A stretch of 23,563 nt of DNA from Holophagaceae bacterium UBA1801. GTDB lineage: Bacteria > Acidobacteriota > Holophagae > Holophagales > Holophagaceae. The position numbers and the translations under genes are program-made. Positions 1 to 7,629 of this stretch are shown one piece after another. The stretch spans positions 1 through 23,563 of the forward strand of contig DCFP01000022.1 in assembly GCA_002319925.1 (NCBI GenBank), written 5' to 3'. The notes under the pieces are model-generated. The model made no database searches. It had not been told where the DNA came from and worked only from the letters and a program-made list of their open reading frames with translations. Every line of letters starts with the position of its first letter. Within the stretch, counting starts at the first letter, position 1.

Positions 1-25
1 GCTCTACCAGCTGAGCTAAGTTGGC
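1..25 (-). tRNA. tRNA, 5' part only (probably tRNA-Thr), cut by window edge
   Basis: Read on the minus strand, bases 25 to 1 give a 7-nt acceptor strand (GCCAACT), the usual T8-A9, a D-stem GCTC, the D-loop AGCTGGTA and the closing D-stem GAGC. This is a standard tRNA 5' end. The rest of the gene, including the anticodon, lies outside the window. The acceptor sequence resembles bacterial tRNA-Thr genes (E. coli uses GCCGACT), so Thr is my guess; the anticodon that would decide is not visible. It is divergent from the PhoH-like gene. Confidence 0.75.
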
Positions 26-148
26 CGAAGGTTCGAGTATGGCAGTTGGGCGGGGCTGGATCAAGGGCGGGGCTGGCTCTCGCTTGATGGGACGGCCGGT
101 GCTAGGCTTCCTGCCAGGACCTCAAAGACAGGTACCGCAGGAGCCCCC

Positions 149-1477
149 ATGGTCGCATCCAGCAAAAAGGTGTTCGTTCTCGACACCAATGTCCTGCTTC
201 ACGATCCGCAGGCGATTTTTCATTTCCAGGAGCACGACATCGTCATTCCCATCGTGGTGATCGAGGAGATCGATAATTTCAAGAAGGACCAGACGGAAGT
301 GGGGCGGAATGCGAGGAGTTGTTCCCGCCAAATGGACAAGCTCCGGGCCAGGGGCAGCCTGAGCCAGGGGGTCGTGATGGATGGCGGCGGCACGTTGAAG
401 GTGGACGTGGCCAGCTACCAGAACGATGTGGGCTTCTTCGCCCTGGATAAGCACAAGGCGGACAACCAGATCCTGGCCTGCGCCAGGGAGCTGCTGAAGA
501 CCCGCAAGGAAAAGGTGGTGCTGGTCACCAAGGACACGAACCTGCGCATCAAGGCCGACGCGATCGGGCTCTTGGCCGAGGACTACACGACGGACAAGGT
601 GGAACTGGAGGAGCTGTACACCGGCACGGCCCAGTGGGAAGTGGATCCCGAGATGCTGGATCTGCTGTACGACGGTGGCGTGGTTCCCCCTGAGGACCGC
701 AACCTCTACCCGAACCAGTTTGTGACCCTCATCGATCGCTCCAATGATTCTCACACGGCTATTGGCCGCTTCCACGGCAAGGAGGGCAAGGTGCTGCCCC
801 TGCGCCGCATGGAGGCTCCGCCCTGGGGCGTGAAGCCGCGGAACCGGGAGCAGCAGTTCGCGCTGGACCTGCTCCTGGATGACTCCGTGATGGTGGTGAC
901 GCTCCTGGGCAAGGCCGGCACCGGCAAGACCCTGCTGGCCATCGCCGCGGGATTGCAGCAAGTGGTGGACGATGAGCGCTACAACAAGTTGCTGGTAAGC
1001 CGGCCCGTGATGCCCATGGGGCGGGATCTGGGGTTCCTCCCCGGCGATGTGGAGGAGAAGCTCCGGCCCTACATGCAGCCCATCTACGACAACCTGGACT
1101 TCATCGTCTCCGCCAACATGGAGATGCGGCGCCGCTCCTCCATGACTCCGGCCCAGCTGGAGGAAGGGGGCTATCTCAGTGTCGAGCCCCTCACCTACAT
1201 CCGGGGCCGCAGCATCCCCAACCAGTACATCATCGTGGATGAAGCGCAGAACCTGACGCCGCACGAAGTGAAGACCATCCTCACCCGCGCGGGCGATGGT
1301 ACCAAGATCGTGCTGACGGGCGATGCCTACCAGATCGACAATCCCTACGTCGACGCCTCCACCAACGGGCTCTCCTACCTGGCCGAGCACTTCAAACACC
1401 TGGACATCTCCGGGCATGTGACCCTGGCCAAGGGCGAGCGCTCCACCATGGCGGAGCTGGCCAGCAATCTTCTCTAG
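149..1477 (+). CDS. phoH: PIN domain-PhoH family ATPase (YlaK/PhoH2 type)
   Basis: The 442-residue protein joins an N-terminal PIN nuclease-like domain to a PhoH NTPase domain. In the PIN part, acidic positions are visible at D12 (LDTN motif), E39/E40, D105 (KADNQ) and D129 (TKDTN). In the PhoH part, the Walker A GKAGTGKT is at about 254-261, the Walker B-like IVDEAQN at about 362-368 and a sensor-like LTGD at about 389-392. The architecture and length match the bacterial PIN-PhoH family, which is implicated in RNA metabolism (RNA helicase and RNase activity in characterised PhoH2 proteins). The exact substrate here is unknown. An AGGAG sequence 6-7 bases upstream supports the ATG at 149. The protein should be cytoplasmic. 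It may be co-transcribed with the small gene 24 bases downstream. Confidence 0.93.
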   Translation: MVASSKKVFVLDTNVLLHDPQAIFHFQEHDIVIPIVVIEEIDNFKKDQTEVGRNARSCSRQMDKLRARGSLSQGVVMDGGGTLKVDVASYQNDVGFFALDKHKADNQILACARELLKTRKEKVVLVTKDTNLRIKADAIGLLAEDYTTDKVELEELYTGTAQWEVDPEMLDLLYDGGVVPPEDRNLYPNQFVTLIDRSNDSHTAIGRFHGKEGKVLPLRRMEAPPWGVKPRNREQQFALDLLLDDSVMVVTLLGKAGTGKTLLAIAAGLQQVVDDERYNKLLVSRPVMPMGRDLGFLPGDVEEKLRPYMQPIYDNLDFIVSANMEMRRRSSMTPAQLEEGGYLSVEPLTYIRGRSIPNQYIIVDEAQNLTPHEVKTILTRAGDGTKIVLTGDAYQIDNPYVDASTNGLSYLAEHFKHLDISGHVTLAKGERSTMAELASNLL

Positions 1478-1501
1478 GAGGATCTCCTTCCGGAGCGCAC
1501 C

Positions 1502-2008
1502 ATGACCGAAGCAGACACGGATGACCCTCAACAGACCGGATCGGGGCCATCCATTTCCAGGCTCTGGCTTGTCTCTGGGCTTGCGCTCGGCCTCTTGGTT
1601 TGCGTGGTTGCAGGTATGTGCGCCCTCCGGAAGAAGGCTGCGGCTGCCGATCCAGAGCCCCTGAAACACAAGGTCGAAAGCATGGTGAAGGATCTCATCC
1701 GGGATCACTGGAACGATATGCGCAAGGCCGTGACTCAATTGAAGACGGATGACGGGGCCAGGGCTTTCTTCGCCGAGAACCCCGGGCTCGCGACCCGGGT
1801 GCCCACCGAATCCACCTTCGTGGAGATGTCCCGCTCCTGGCGACCGTTGCTGGAGCCTCTGCCGGAGGCGCTTCCATCCATCGAAGGACACAACCTGACG
1901 TACGTCAAAAATGCCGAGGGCGCTGAAATGAGCTACCGGACGCCCAAAGGCACTCGCATCTTCATGAAATGGGCCGAGAATAAACTGGTCGAAATGAGGG
2001 TCTATTGA
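1502..2008 (+). CDS. Hypothetical membrane-anchored protein, paralogue of the next gene
   Basis: I do not recognise a named family. The 168-residue product has a hydrophilic N-terminus of about 20 residues, one hydrophobic segment at about 21-42 (LWLVSGLALGLLVCVVAGMC) followed by positive residues, and a soluble C-terminal domain of about 120 residues. The orientation of that domain is uncertain. It resembles the protein encoded immediately downstream: both contain NPGLA, then a (Y/V)PTE motif, then a WRP-L segment at equivalent spacing, and both end in a segment that looks like a short beta-sheet. The start has a GGAG about 6 bases upstream. The stop codon overlaps the possible TTG start of the next gene by 4 bases, so the two are probably translationally coupled. 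The function is unknown. Confidence 0.8.
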   Translation: MTEADTDDPQQTGSGPSISRLWLVSGLALGLLVCVVAGMCALRKKAAAADPEPLKHKVESMVKDLIRDHWNDMRKAVTQLKTDDGARAFFAENPGLATRVPTESTFVEMSRSWRPLLEPLPEALPSIEGHNLTYVKNAEGAEMSYRTPKGTRIFMKWAENKLVEMRVY

Positions 2009-2508
2009 TCCATCCACTGGTCACGAGAAGCAGACATGCACGGCCTGAAGGCCGAAGGCGCATGCCTGTCTGGGTGCAGATCCTCCTCGGGGGCGTGGTC
2101 GTAGTTCTGCTGGTGCTCGGTGCCATTGCTGGCGGCGGGTATCTCGTCTACCAGAAAGGCACCGTGGTGATGGACCGCGCCTGGAAGGACCTCCGCACCA
2201 CCGCCGAGCGGCTCCGGACGGTGGAAAGCACCCGGGCCCTCTACCGTGGCAATCCAGGTCTTGCGGAGGTCTACCCCACGGAAGGTGAGTTCCTCAAGGT
2301 TGTGGAGGCCTGGCGGCCGAAGCTCGGGGACGTGCCTGCGCAGCGGCCACCGCTGTTGTCGCTGCTGAAGGATTCGCGCACGATCCAGATCCACCGGAAC
2401 AGCAGCGACGGCCACGAGACCGTCCGCATGAAGTTCAAGTTCGCCAGTGGCGGGGTTCTGGAAATGGAAACGGACCAGGACAAGCTCACGAGCCTCCTGC
2501 TCAAGTAG
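2005..2508 (+). CDS. Hypothetical membrane-anchored protein, paralogue of the preceding gene
   Basis: This small protein starts with a very basic stretch (RSRHARPEGRRR), followed by one hydrophobic segment (WVQILLGGVVVVLLVLGAIA) and a soluble C-terminal domain. The shared NPGLA, YPTE and AWRP-L motifs show that it is related to its neighbour, most likely by an old tandem duplication. Two starts are possible. A TTG at 2005 overlaps the previous stop codon and has GAGGG a few bases upstream. An ATG at 2062 keeps the membrane segment but drops the basic leader. I prefer 2005 because of the overlap and ribosome-binding site, but this is not certain. Topology is probably N-in with the domain outside the cytoplasm, by the positive-inside rule. 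No function can be assigned. Confidence 0.75.
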   Translation: MIHPLVTRSRHARPEGRRRMPVWVQILLGGVVVVLLVLGAIAGGGYLVYQKGTVVMDRAWKDLRTTAERLRTVESTRALYRGNPGLAEVYPTEGEFLKVVEAWRPKLGDVPAQRPPLLSLLKDSRTIQIHRNSSDGHETVRMKFKFASGGVLEMETDQDKLTSLLLK

Positions 2509-2689
2509 GATCCGCCGGCGGCGTATTTCGAGATTGCGGGCTTGTGGGGACTGGATCATCGAACCGGTTTAAGCCAATATTCTCCCATGAGCATCTCTTC
2601 AACTTCGGAAGCCCTTGAGCTGCTGCTGGAGGGGACAGCCCCTTGCCAGTCGCACGGGCAGTCGGAGGTTGCTGATTGGGACCGAGCCC

Positions 2690-2921
2690 GCACAGTTTGG
2701 TGTGACGCGGCTCCTAAGCCGTCGCTTCCGGACTATTTGGTCAGACGGACCATTCACCGGCATAAGGATCCGCAGCAAAACAAACTGAACTGCGCAGTTT
2801 GTTTTGACGCGGCTCCTAAGCCGTCGCTTCCGGACTATTTGGTCAGCCGGACCATTCACCGGCATAAGGATCCGCAGCAAAACAAACTGAACTGCACAGT
2901 TTGTTTTGACGCGGCTCCTAA
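2690..2921 (+). repeat. 102-bp tandem repeat with internal perfect hairpins (about 2.3 copies)
   Basis: The 470-base gap between 2508 and 2979 is largely filled by a direct tandem repeat with a period of exactly 102 bp. The GACGCGGCTCCTAA segment recurs at 2704, 2806 and 2908. The two full copies differ at only about two positions. Each copy carries a perfect 12-bp inverted repeat (CAAAACAAACTG / CAGTTTGTTTTG) around a 7-base loop, at 2776-2806 and 2878-2908, and a smaller CGGCT-CCTA-AGCCG hairpin. The left edge (from about 2690) is degenerate and the right edge stops sharply at 2921. Because 102 is a multiple of three, a 150-codon frame stays open through it, but I see no sign that it is a gene. 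I see nothing clear in the remaining flanks (2509-2689 and 2922-2978). Confidence 0.9.
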
Positions 2922-2978
2922 CGTCCTCGATCAGATACACCGATTGAATCTGCAGGTCGGGAAAATGAATTCGCACCG

Positions 2979-4838
2979 ATGGGTGATCGCATGACACTGC
3001 TGGCACTCCAGGACCTGTTCCGGCATCGTCGAGACCGCTCCACCGGTTTGTGGAAACTGGGGGTCGAGCCCAACCGCACCATCTACTTCGACACCGGGGA
3101 CATCGTGTTCGCCCAGAGCACCCATCCCATGGATCGGCTCACCTTCCTGCTGGTAGAGCGAGGCAAGCTGACGCAAGCGCAACTGGACTATGCCCTGGCC
3201 AACCTCAAGCCCGGCCTGAGCATCGGGAAGAACCTCATCGAGATGGGCTTCATCACCCAGCGGGACCTTCTGGAGGTGGCCCTGGCCCAAGTCGAGCGGG
3301 TGGTGCAGGGCGCCCTGGGGACGCCAGAGGTGACACCCACCTTCGAGAGCCGCGAGTTGGATGCGACCGTCGTTCGCCTGCCCCTGGACACGCCGCAGTT
3401 GCTGTTGAACGGAATGCTGAATCTCCAGGACCGCGAGCGACTGCTCGAGCTGCTGGGCCCTCTGAACCAGGTTGTGGTGCTCCAGGGCCGACGGCTCATG
3501 GAGATGAATCTCCCCGCGGATCTGGCGAAACTGCCGCCGCTGCTCGATGGCACCCATACCTTGCTCGAACTGAGCCGTGAAGCCTTGGCCGAGCCCCTGC
3601 GGCTGGGCACCTTCGCCCTGTTTCTCCGGGAGATCGGTTGGGCGCGGTTGCACGAGATGCCACCCCTGGACCGCCAGGCCCTGGACATGGCCCTCACGGC
3701 CGAGCTGGAGCCCCTGGCGCCACCCATGCCGGAGCCACCCGTACTCGACACGGTGCCCTCCCTCTTCTCCACCATCGAAGCCGCCGCCCGGCCCACCACC
3801 AACCTGGAACATCTGTCCCATGCGTTGGACGCGCTGCCTGAGGTTGTCAAACCCCCGATGGCAGAACCGCCCCACGAATTGTTCCCACCGGAAGAGGACA
3901 GGACTCCGGAAACCCCAGCGGAGCCTGAACCTCCCCGCAAGCCAGCGGCCCAGGCATCACGCCTGGCGCCCATGCCCGATCCTTCCGGTTTCACCGCCGA
4001 AAGCGGCCAGGCCTTGCTGCCGACCCCCAGCATGGAGTTGCCGGAACCGCCCTTCGCCAAGGACGAATTGCCGGAGCCCAAGGTGACCCTGCGGCCATCG
4101 ACCATGAACGCAGAATCGGAAGCTCCGGCGCTGCCTGCGCCGAAGAGCCGCCTGCTCACGTTGGTTGGTGCTCTGGTCCTGGTGGCCCTGGCCGGTGGCG
4201 GTTGGTGGTGGTTCAAGATGAGGCCAGCGCCGAAACCGCCCGTGGTGGTCTCGCCACCGAAACCGCCGAAGGTGGTGAACCCAGGTGTCGCCGTTCCCAC
4301 CCCGGCACCACCCGTAGCTCAAAACCCAGAGCCCCCCAAGCCCGAACCACCTAAGCCTGAGCCGCCAAAACCGGAACCTCCGAGACCGGAACCTCCGAAA
4401 GCGGAACCTCCGAAACCGGAACCTCCGAAACCGGAACCTCCGAAGGTTGCGCCACCCAAGCCGGTCAATGTCGCGGTCGGGACATCCATGGTCGAGCGTG
4501 ACGAGGCCTTGCTGAAGGGCAACCTGGATTTGGCCATCCAACAAGGGCTGAAATACTTGAAAGACGGCCCCGGCAGCCACTGGACCCTGCGCCTGGAGAT
4601 CGCCTGCCAGGGGGACACCTTGCGCCATGCCGTGGAGGTGTTCCCGGAGAGCAAGGCGGACCTCTTCGTTATTCCCATCGTGCTTCAGGATGGCCGGACT
4701 TGTTACCAGGTCTTCTACGGCAAGTTCCCCTCCCGGGGTGCCGCCGAAAAACAATCGCCGGGACTGCCAAAGCCGTTCCTCGAAGGTGGGAATCACCCCA
4801 AGGCCTTCCGGCTCGACGAGGTTCCTGCCCGGCAGTGA
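2979..4838 (+). CDS. DUF4388-like protein with membrane segment, proline-rich spacer and SPOR-like C-terminus
   Basis: The 619-residue protein has four visible parts. Residues about 5-240 resemble DUF4388/PATAN-type regions (LQDLFRHRRDRSTGLWKL, YFDTGDIVFAQS), often found in bacterial signalling proteins. Residues 240-390 are proline- and acid-rich linker. A hydrophobic segment at about 392-412 (LTLVGALVLVALAGGGWWW) is probably a transmembrane helix. A PPKPE repeat spacer (about 413-500) then leads to a C-terminal domain at about 530-612 with SPOR-like features (WTLRLEIAC, YQVFYGKFPSRGAAEK). The layout suggests a cytoplasmic N-terminus and a periplasmic C-terminus able to reach peptidoglycan. 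That is inference. The start is uncertain: ATG 2979 or ATG 2991, neither with a strong ribosome-binding site. The next gene, rlpA, also ends in a SPOR domain. Confidence 0.85.
   Translation: MGDRMTLLALQDLFRHRRDRSTGLWKLGVEPNRTIYFDTGDIVFAQSTHPMDRLTFLLVERGKLTQAQLDYALANLKPGLSIGKNLIEMGFITQRDLLEVALAQVERVVQGALGTPEVTPTFESRELDATVVRLPLDTPQLLLNGMLNLQDRERLLELLGPLNQVVVLQGRRLMEMNLPADLAKLPPLLDGTHTLLELSREALAEPLRLGTFALFLREIGWARLHEMPPLDRQALDMALTAELEPLAPPMPEPPVLDTVPSLFSTIEAAARPTTNLEHLSHALDALPEVVKPPMAEPPHELFPPEEDRTPETPAEPEPPRKPAAQASRLAPMPDPSGFTAESGQALLPTPSMELPEPPFAKDELPEPKVTLRPSTMNAESEAPALPAPKSRLLTLVGALVLVALAGGGWWWFKMRPAPKPPVVVSPPKPPKVVNPGVAVPTPAPPVAQNPEPPKPEPPKPEPPKPEPPRPEPPKAEPPKPEPPKPEPPKVAPPKPVNVAVGTSMVERDEALLKGNLDLAIQQGLKYLKDGPGSHWTLRLEIACQGDTLRHAVEVFPESKADLFVIPIVLQDGRTCYQVFYGKFPSRGAAEKQSPGLPKPFLEGGNHPKAFRLDEVPARQ
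4328..4445 (+). repeat. In-frame 15-bp coding repeat (EPPKP units)
   Basis: Inside the proline-rich spacer of the DUF4388-like gene, a unit close to CCGAAACCGGAACCT recurs about seven times with a 15-base period and increasing sequence identity towards the 3' side. It encodes EPPKP/EPPRP/EPPKA pentapeptides. The near-identity of the later units suggests recent expansion by slippage, so copy number may vary between strains. Confidence 0.85.
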
Positions 4839-4865
4839 ATGAACTCGCTCTCTCGGCTGAAGGGT

Positions 4866-4895
4866 GGCATGAGCCTTCGGTGGATGGTTCATGCC
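4866..4895 (+). terminator. Stem-loop after the DUF4388-like gene (possible weak terminator)
   Basis: GGCATGAGCC at 4866-4875 can pair with GGTTCATGCC at 4886-4895, giving a 10-bp stem with one G-U pair and a 10-base loop, shortly after the stop codon at 4838. No T-tract follows, so intrinsic termination is doubtful. Confidence 0.3.
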
Positions 4896-4996
4896 GGTGG
4901 GATTCCTAACGTTGAAATAGCGAAAGTTATATTTTCACAAAGCGACAGATTGTAAGCTTCAAGATGCCTCGAAAATCTACCATTTGGACCCTAGCA

Positions 4997-5024
4997 TTTA
5001 CAAACTGGGAAGAGACGATAGAAT
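4997..5024 (+). promoter_or_regulatory. Candidate sigma70-type promoter for rlpA-ispD
   Basis: TTTACA (4997-5002) and TAGAAT (5019-5024) are separated by 16 bases in an AT-rich stretch upstream of rlpA. Predicted transcription would start around 5031, about 37 bases before the ATG at 5068. Both boxes match the consensus at five of six positions (TTGACA, TATAAT), which is better than anything else I see in this gap. No experimental support. Confidence 0.45.
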
Positions 5025-5067
5025 CGTTCGTTAGGGTTTAACGGAACCTGGCCCTTTTCGGAGCACC

Positions 5068-5907
5068 ATGGGATTTCATCCGCTCATCCCCCAGAACTGG
5101 AACCGCATGTTCACCGTCTGGATCGAGGACGTCCAAGTCCGCTTCAAGCCGGTGGCCAAGGTAGCCATGGATGGTGGCATGCTGCGCCGGATCCGCGCTG
5201 CGACCCGGGTTTCCGCCGCGGTGGTGATTCTGTTCTTCAGCCTCCATTGCACCAAGCCTCCCGTCGCGGCAAAGAAACCCGCCAAGACGGCCACGGAAAA
5301 CCAGGACGATTTTGGGCAAGGGTATATGGAGCTGGGGGTTGCGACCTGGTACGGGGGCAACGACGGCTTCGAGGGCAAGCACACCGCCAGTGGCGAATTG
5401 ATGGATTCATCCAAATTGTCGTGCGCTCACCGGACCCTACCCTTGGGTTCCTTCGTGGAAGTCCGGAATCTGGACAATGGCCGGCAGGCCATCCTGCGCG
5501 TGAACGACCGGGGACCCTTCCTCAAAGGCCGTATCCTGGACGTTTCCCGTCAAGGGGCGAAGGCCCTAGGATTCCTGGAAGCCGGCAAGGCCAATGTCAA
5601 GATCCGCGTGGTCAAGCAGGATGGCAGTCCCTCGGACTATGGGCAGGCCGTGGATTTGACCAATCCCTACACCATCCAAGTCGCAGCTCTTGCCGATCCC
5701 GAGAACATCGCGCGACTGACCAAGGATCTGGAAGCCGCTATCGGGCCCGTGACCGCGCAAAGCTTCACCACCACGGATGGCCGCGTCGTTCAGCGCCTCC
5801 GAGTGGGCGCCTACACGAGCATGGAAGAAGCCCAGAAGGCCGCCGAGCTGGTATCGCAGCGCTTTGGAGCCCGTGGTGTCGAGCCCTTCATCACACGCCG
5901 CTACTGA
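5068..5907 (+). CDS. rlpA: RlpA-family septal ring lytic transglycosylase, with SPOR domain
   Basis: RlpA proteins act on peptidoglycan, cleaving denuded glycan strands at the septum in characterised cases. The double-psi beta-barrel domain spans about residues 88-182: GVATWYGG near 90, AHRTLPLG at 120-127 with H121, and VNDRGPF at 145-151 with D147. H121 and D147 match the positions considered catalytic in the family. A SPOR domain follows at about 200-279 (NPYTIQVAALADPEN, LRVGAYTSMEEAQKA). The N-terminus is odd: a signal-peptide-like segment begins only at M38 (MLRRIRAATR...) and leads to C61, a possible lipidation site but with an atypical lipobox (SLHC). ATG 5068 has a CGGAG ribosome-binding site. 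ATG 5167 or 5179 would give a more normal secretion signal. The 3' end overlaps ispD by about 30 bases. Confidence 0.92.
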   Translation: MGFHPLIPQNWNRMFTVWIEDVQVRFKPVAKVAMDGGMLRRIRAATRVSAAVVILFFSLHCTKPPVAAKKPAKTATENQDDFGQGYMELGVATWYGGNDGFEGKHTASGELMDSSKLSCAHRTLPLGSFVEVRNLDNGRQAILRVNDRGPFLKGRILDVSRQGAKALGFLEAGKANVKIRVVKQDGSPSDYGQAVDLTNPYTIQVAALADPENIARLTKDLEAAIGPVTAQSFTTTDGRVVQRLRVGAYTSMEEAQKAAELVSQRFGARGVEPFITRRY

Positions 5908-6580
5908 GGGCGTCTACCTCTTGCTGCCCGCAGGGGGCCGTGGCCTCCGCATGGGCGGCGGCGTGCCGAAACAGTTCAGGGACTGGGGCGGCAGGCCGTT
6001 GCTGAAAGCCACCATCGAAGCCTTCCTGGCGCCCGGCATGCCGTCCCTTCGTGGCATCGCGCTGGCAGTGCCTCCGGATCACCTGGATCAGGTTCGGGGC
6101 TGGTCCTTCGGGCCGCCTTTGTGGGTCGTGGAGGGTGGTGAGACCCGGCAGGACTCCGTATCGGCGGCCCTGGCAGCCATTCCGGCTGGACCCGACCATC
6201 TCGTGATGATCCACGATGCCGTGCGGCCGTTTCCTCCCATTGCCCCCATTCATGAAGCGCTGCAGGCCTTGGATGGTTGCGATGGCTCCCTGCTGGGGGA
6301 GATTTCCACGGACACATTGAAGCGCGTGGAGCCCGATGGGCTCGTCATCGCCACCGAGCCCCGGGATGCGATCTTCCGGGCCCAGACACCGCAGATTGCC
6401 CGGCTCTCGACCTGGCTTAAAGCCTTCCGCTGGGCCAAGGAGACCGGGTTTACGGGCACGGATGATGTCTCGCTGCTGGAGGCCATGGGGCTTCGGGTGA
6501 AGCTCGTGGTTTCCCCCGGCACGAACCTGAAGATCACCCTGCCCGAAGACTGGGAATTAGCGCCTGGATCCCTGCTTTGA
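5876..6580 (+). CDS. ispD: 2-C-methyl-D-erythritol 4-phosphate cytidylyltransferase
   Basis: IspD converts MEP and CTP to CDP-ME in the non-mevalonate isoprenoid pathway, in the cytoplasm. From a GTG start the protein has 234 residues, the normal length. Visible motifs are the nucleotide-binding loop PAGGRGLRMGGGVPKQF (18-34), the ETRQDSV segment (about 89-95), the family signature MIHDAVRP (111-118), AQTPQ (169-173), TDD (205-207) and the C-terminal TNLKIT lysine at about 229. The open frame continues further upstream inside rlpA, but TGGAG at 5865-5869 points to GTG 5876 (or GTG 5873). The coding overlap with rlpA suggests coupled translation. No ispF is adjacent, unlike in many bacteria where ispD and ispF are neighbours or fused. 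Confidence 0.93.
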   Translation: MSSPSSHAATEGVYLLLPAGGRGLRMGGGVPKQFRDWGGRPLLKATIEAFLAPGMPSLRGIALAVPPDHLDQVRGWSFGPPLWVVEGGETRQDSVSAALAAIPAGPDHLVMIHDAVRPFPPIAPIHEALQALDGCDGSLLGEISTDTLKRVEPDGLVIATEPRDAIFRAQTPQIARLSTWLKAFRWAKETGFTGTDDVSLLEAMGLRVKLVVSPGTNLKITLPEDWELAPGSLL

Positions 6581-6697
6581 CCACAGGGTGTGGCCCTGCG
6601 GCCCACAGTCGATGAATAGAAACATTAAGCCATCCCTTGATATTTCTGTTTTTATGGAATGGCATGGATGTGGCTTGTGAAATGGTTCGAGAGAACC

Positions 6698-7621
6698 ATG
6701 TCTTCGAATCGCCACCCCCAGACCCTGCGCCGCGCCGTCACCATCGACGGGCGGGGTCTGCATTCCAACCTCCCCTGCCGCGTCACCGTGCGGCCCGTGG
6801 AGCAGGCGACCGGGATCCAGTTCCTCCATATGCCCACCGGGACCCTCATTCCGGCCCGGGCCGAGCACGTGAACGACCTCAGCTTGGCCACCACCCTGTG
6901 CCGGGACGGAATCCGCCTCAGCACCGTGGAACATCTTCTGGCAGCCTTGGCGGGTCTTGAAATCGAGCACGTCATCGTCGAAGTGGACGGCACGGAACTG
7001 CCGATCCTCGATGGCAGTGCGGCTCCTTGGGTCCAGGCGCTGCAGGAGGCAGGGACCCGTATCATTCCTGGTCCTAGGCGCCTGATCAGGATGCTCCATC
7101 CCGTGGAAGTGCGGAAGGACGGCAAGTGGATGAGGATCTCTCCCTATCCCGGCTTCCGGCTGCGCTACACCATCGACTTCGATCACCCGGCCATCGGCCG
7201 GCAGACCCGGGAGCTGACCCTCACTCCCGAGAAGTTCCAGCGGGAGCTCGGCTCCGCGCGGACTTTCTGCCTGGAGCGCGACATCGAGTTCATGCGCTCC
7301 AAGGGCCTGGCCAAGGGTGGAAGTCTCGAGAACGCCGTGGTCTTCAGTGCCGATGGGCCTCTGAACGAGACCCTGCGCTTCGAGGACGAAGCCGTGCGCC
7401 ACAAGATGCTCGACCTGGTCGGCGATCTCGCCCTCCTGGGCGCGCCCATCCACGGCCTAGTTGAAGCCCACGCTGCCGGCCACGCCATGCATGTCGCCCT
7501 GGTGGAAGCCATTCTGGCCAACCCCAGTTCTTGGACCTGGCAGGAAGAGGAAGAGAAAGCCCACACGGGTCGTCCCGTCTTCCATCACGGCATCTCGGAC
7601 GCACACCCGCTGCCTGCGTAG
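6698..7621 (+). CDS. lpxC: UDP-3-O-acyl-N-acetylglucosamine deacetylase
   Basis: LpxC catalyses the first committed step of lipid A synthesis, so the organism should make an outer membrane with lipid A. I chose ATG 6698, 13 codons inside the longest frame, because GAGAG lies about 5 bases upstream and because numbering then matches the family. H79 falls in STVEHLLAAL, and the other zinc ligands are H235 and D239 in RHKMLDLVGDL, with spacing identical to H238/D242 of E. coli. H262 in HAAGHAMH matches catalytic H265. The 307-residue product has a short acidic and basic tail after the core (WQEEEEK onwards). It is separated from ispD by about 117 bases and followed by a repeat-rich gap, so it may be a single transcription unit or the end of the rlpA-ispD unit. 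Confidence 0.96.
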   Translation: MSSNRHPQTLRRAVTIDGRGLHSNLPCRVTVRPVEQATGIQFLHMPTGTLIPARAEHVNDLSLATTLCRDGIRLSTVEHLLAALAGLEIEHVIVEVDGTELPILDGSAAPWVQALQEAGTRIIPGPRRLIRMLHPVEVRKDGKWMRISPYPGFRLRYTIDFDHPAIGRQTRELTLTPEKFQRELGSARTFCLERDIEFMRSKGLAKGGSLENAVVFSADGPLNETLRFEDEAVRHKMLDLVGDLALLGAPIHGLVEAHAAGHAMHVALVEAILANPSSWTWQEEEEKAHTGRPVFHHGISDAHPLPA

Positions 7622-7629
7622 TGGTCTGG

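Noticed and set aside
122..2017. 631-codon open frame on the minus strand across the PhoH gene and its neighbour
   Set aside because: It lies antisense to a well-supported PIN-PhoH gene, its translation is low-complexity (many H, Q, G, L) with no motif, and long antisense frames are expected at this GC content.
2690..2921. CRISPR array
   Set aside because: Only about 2.3 copies with a 102-bp period and no unique spacers; the whole unit is repeated, and no cas gene is nearby.
2542..2994. 150-codon frame through the 102-bp tandem repeat
   Set aside because: It stays open because 102 is divisible by three; the product is just two copies of one 34-residue unit with no family resemblance, and the DNA is better explained as palindromic repeats.
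2965..2994. Nine-codon frame ending in ATGA over the alternative start (2991) of the DUF4388-like gene
   Set aside because: Could be a coupled leader peptide, but it is too short to support and has no clear ribosome-binding site.
6584..6598. CAGGG-TGTGG-CCCTG hairpin after ispD as a terminator
   Set aside because: The stem is only 5 bp and no T-tract follows; such small stems are common in this sequence.
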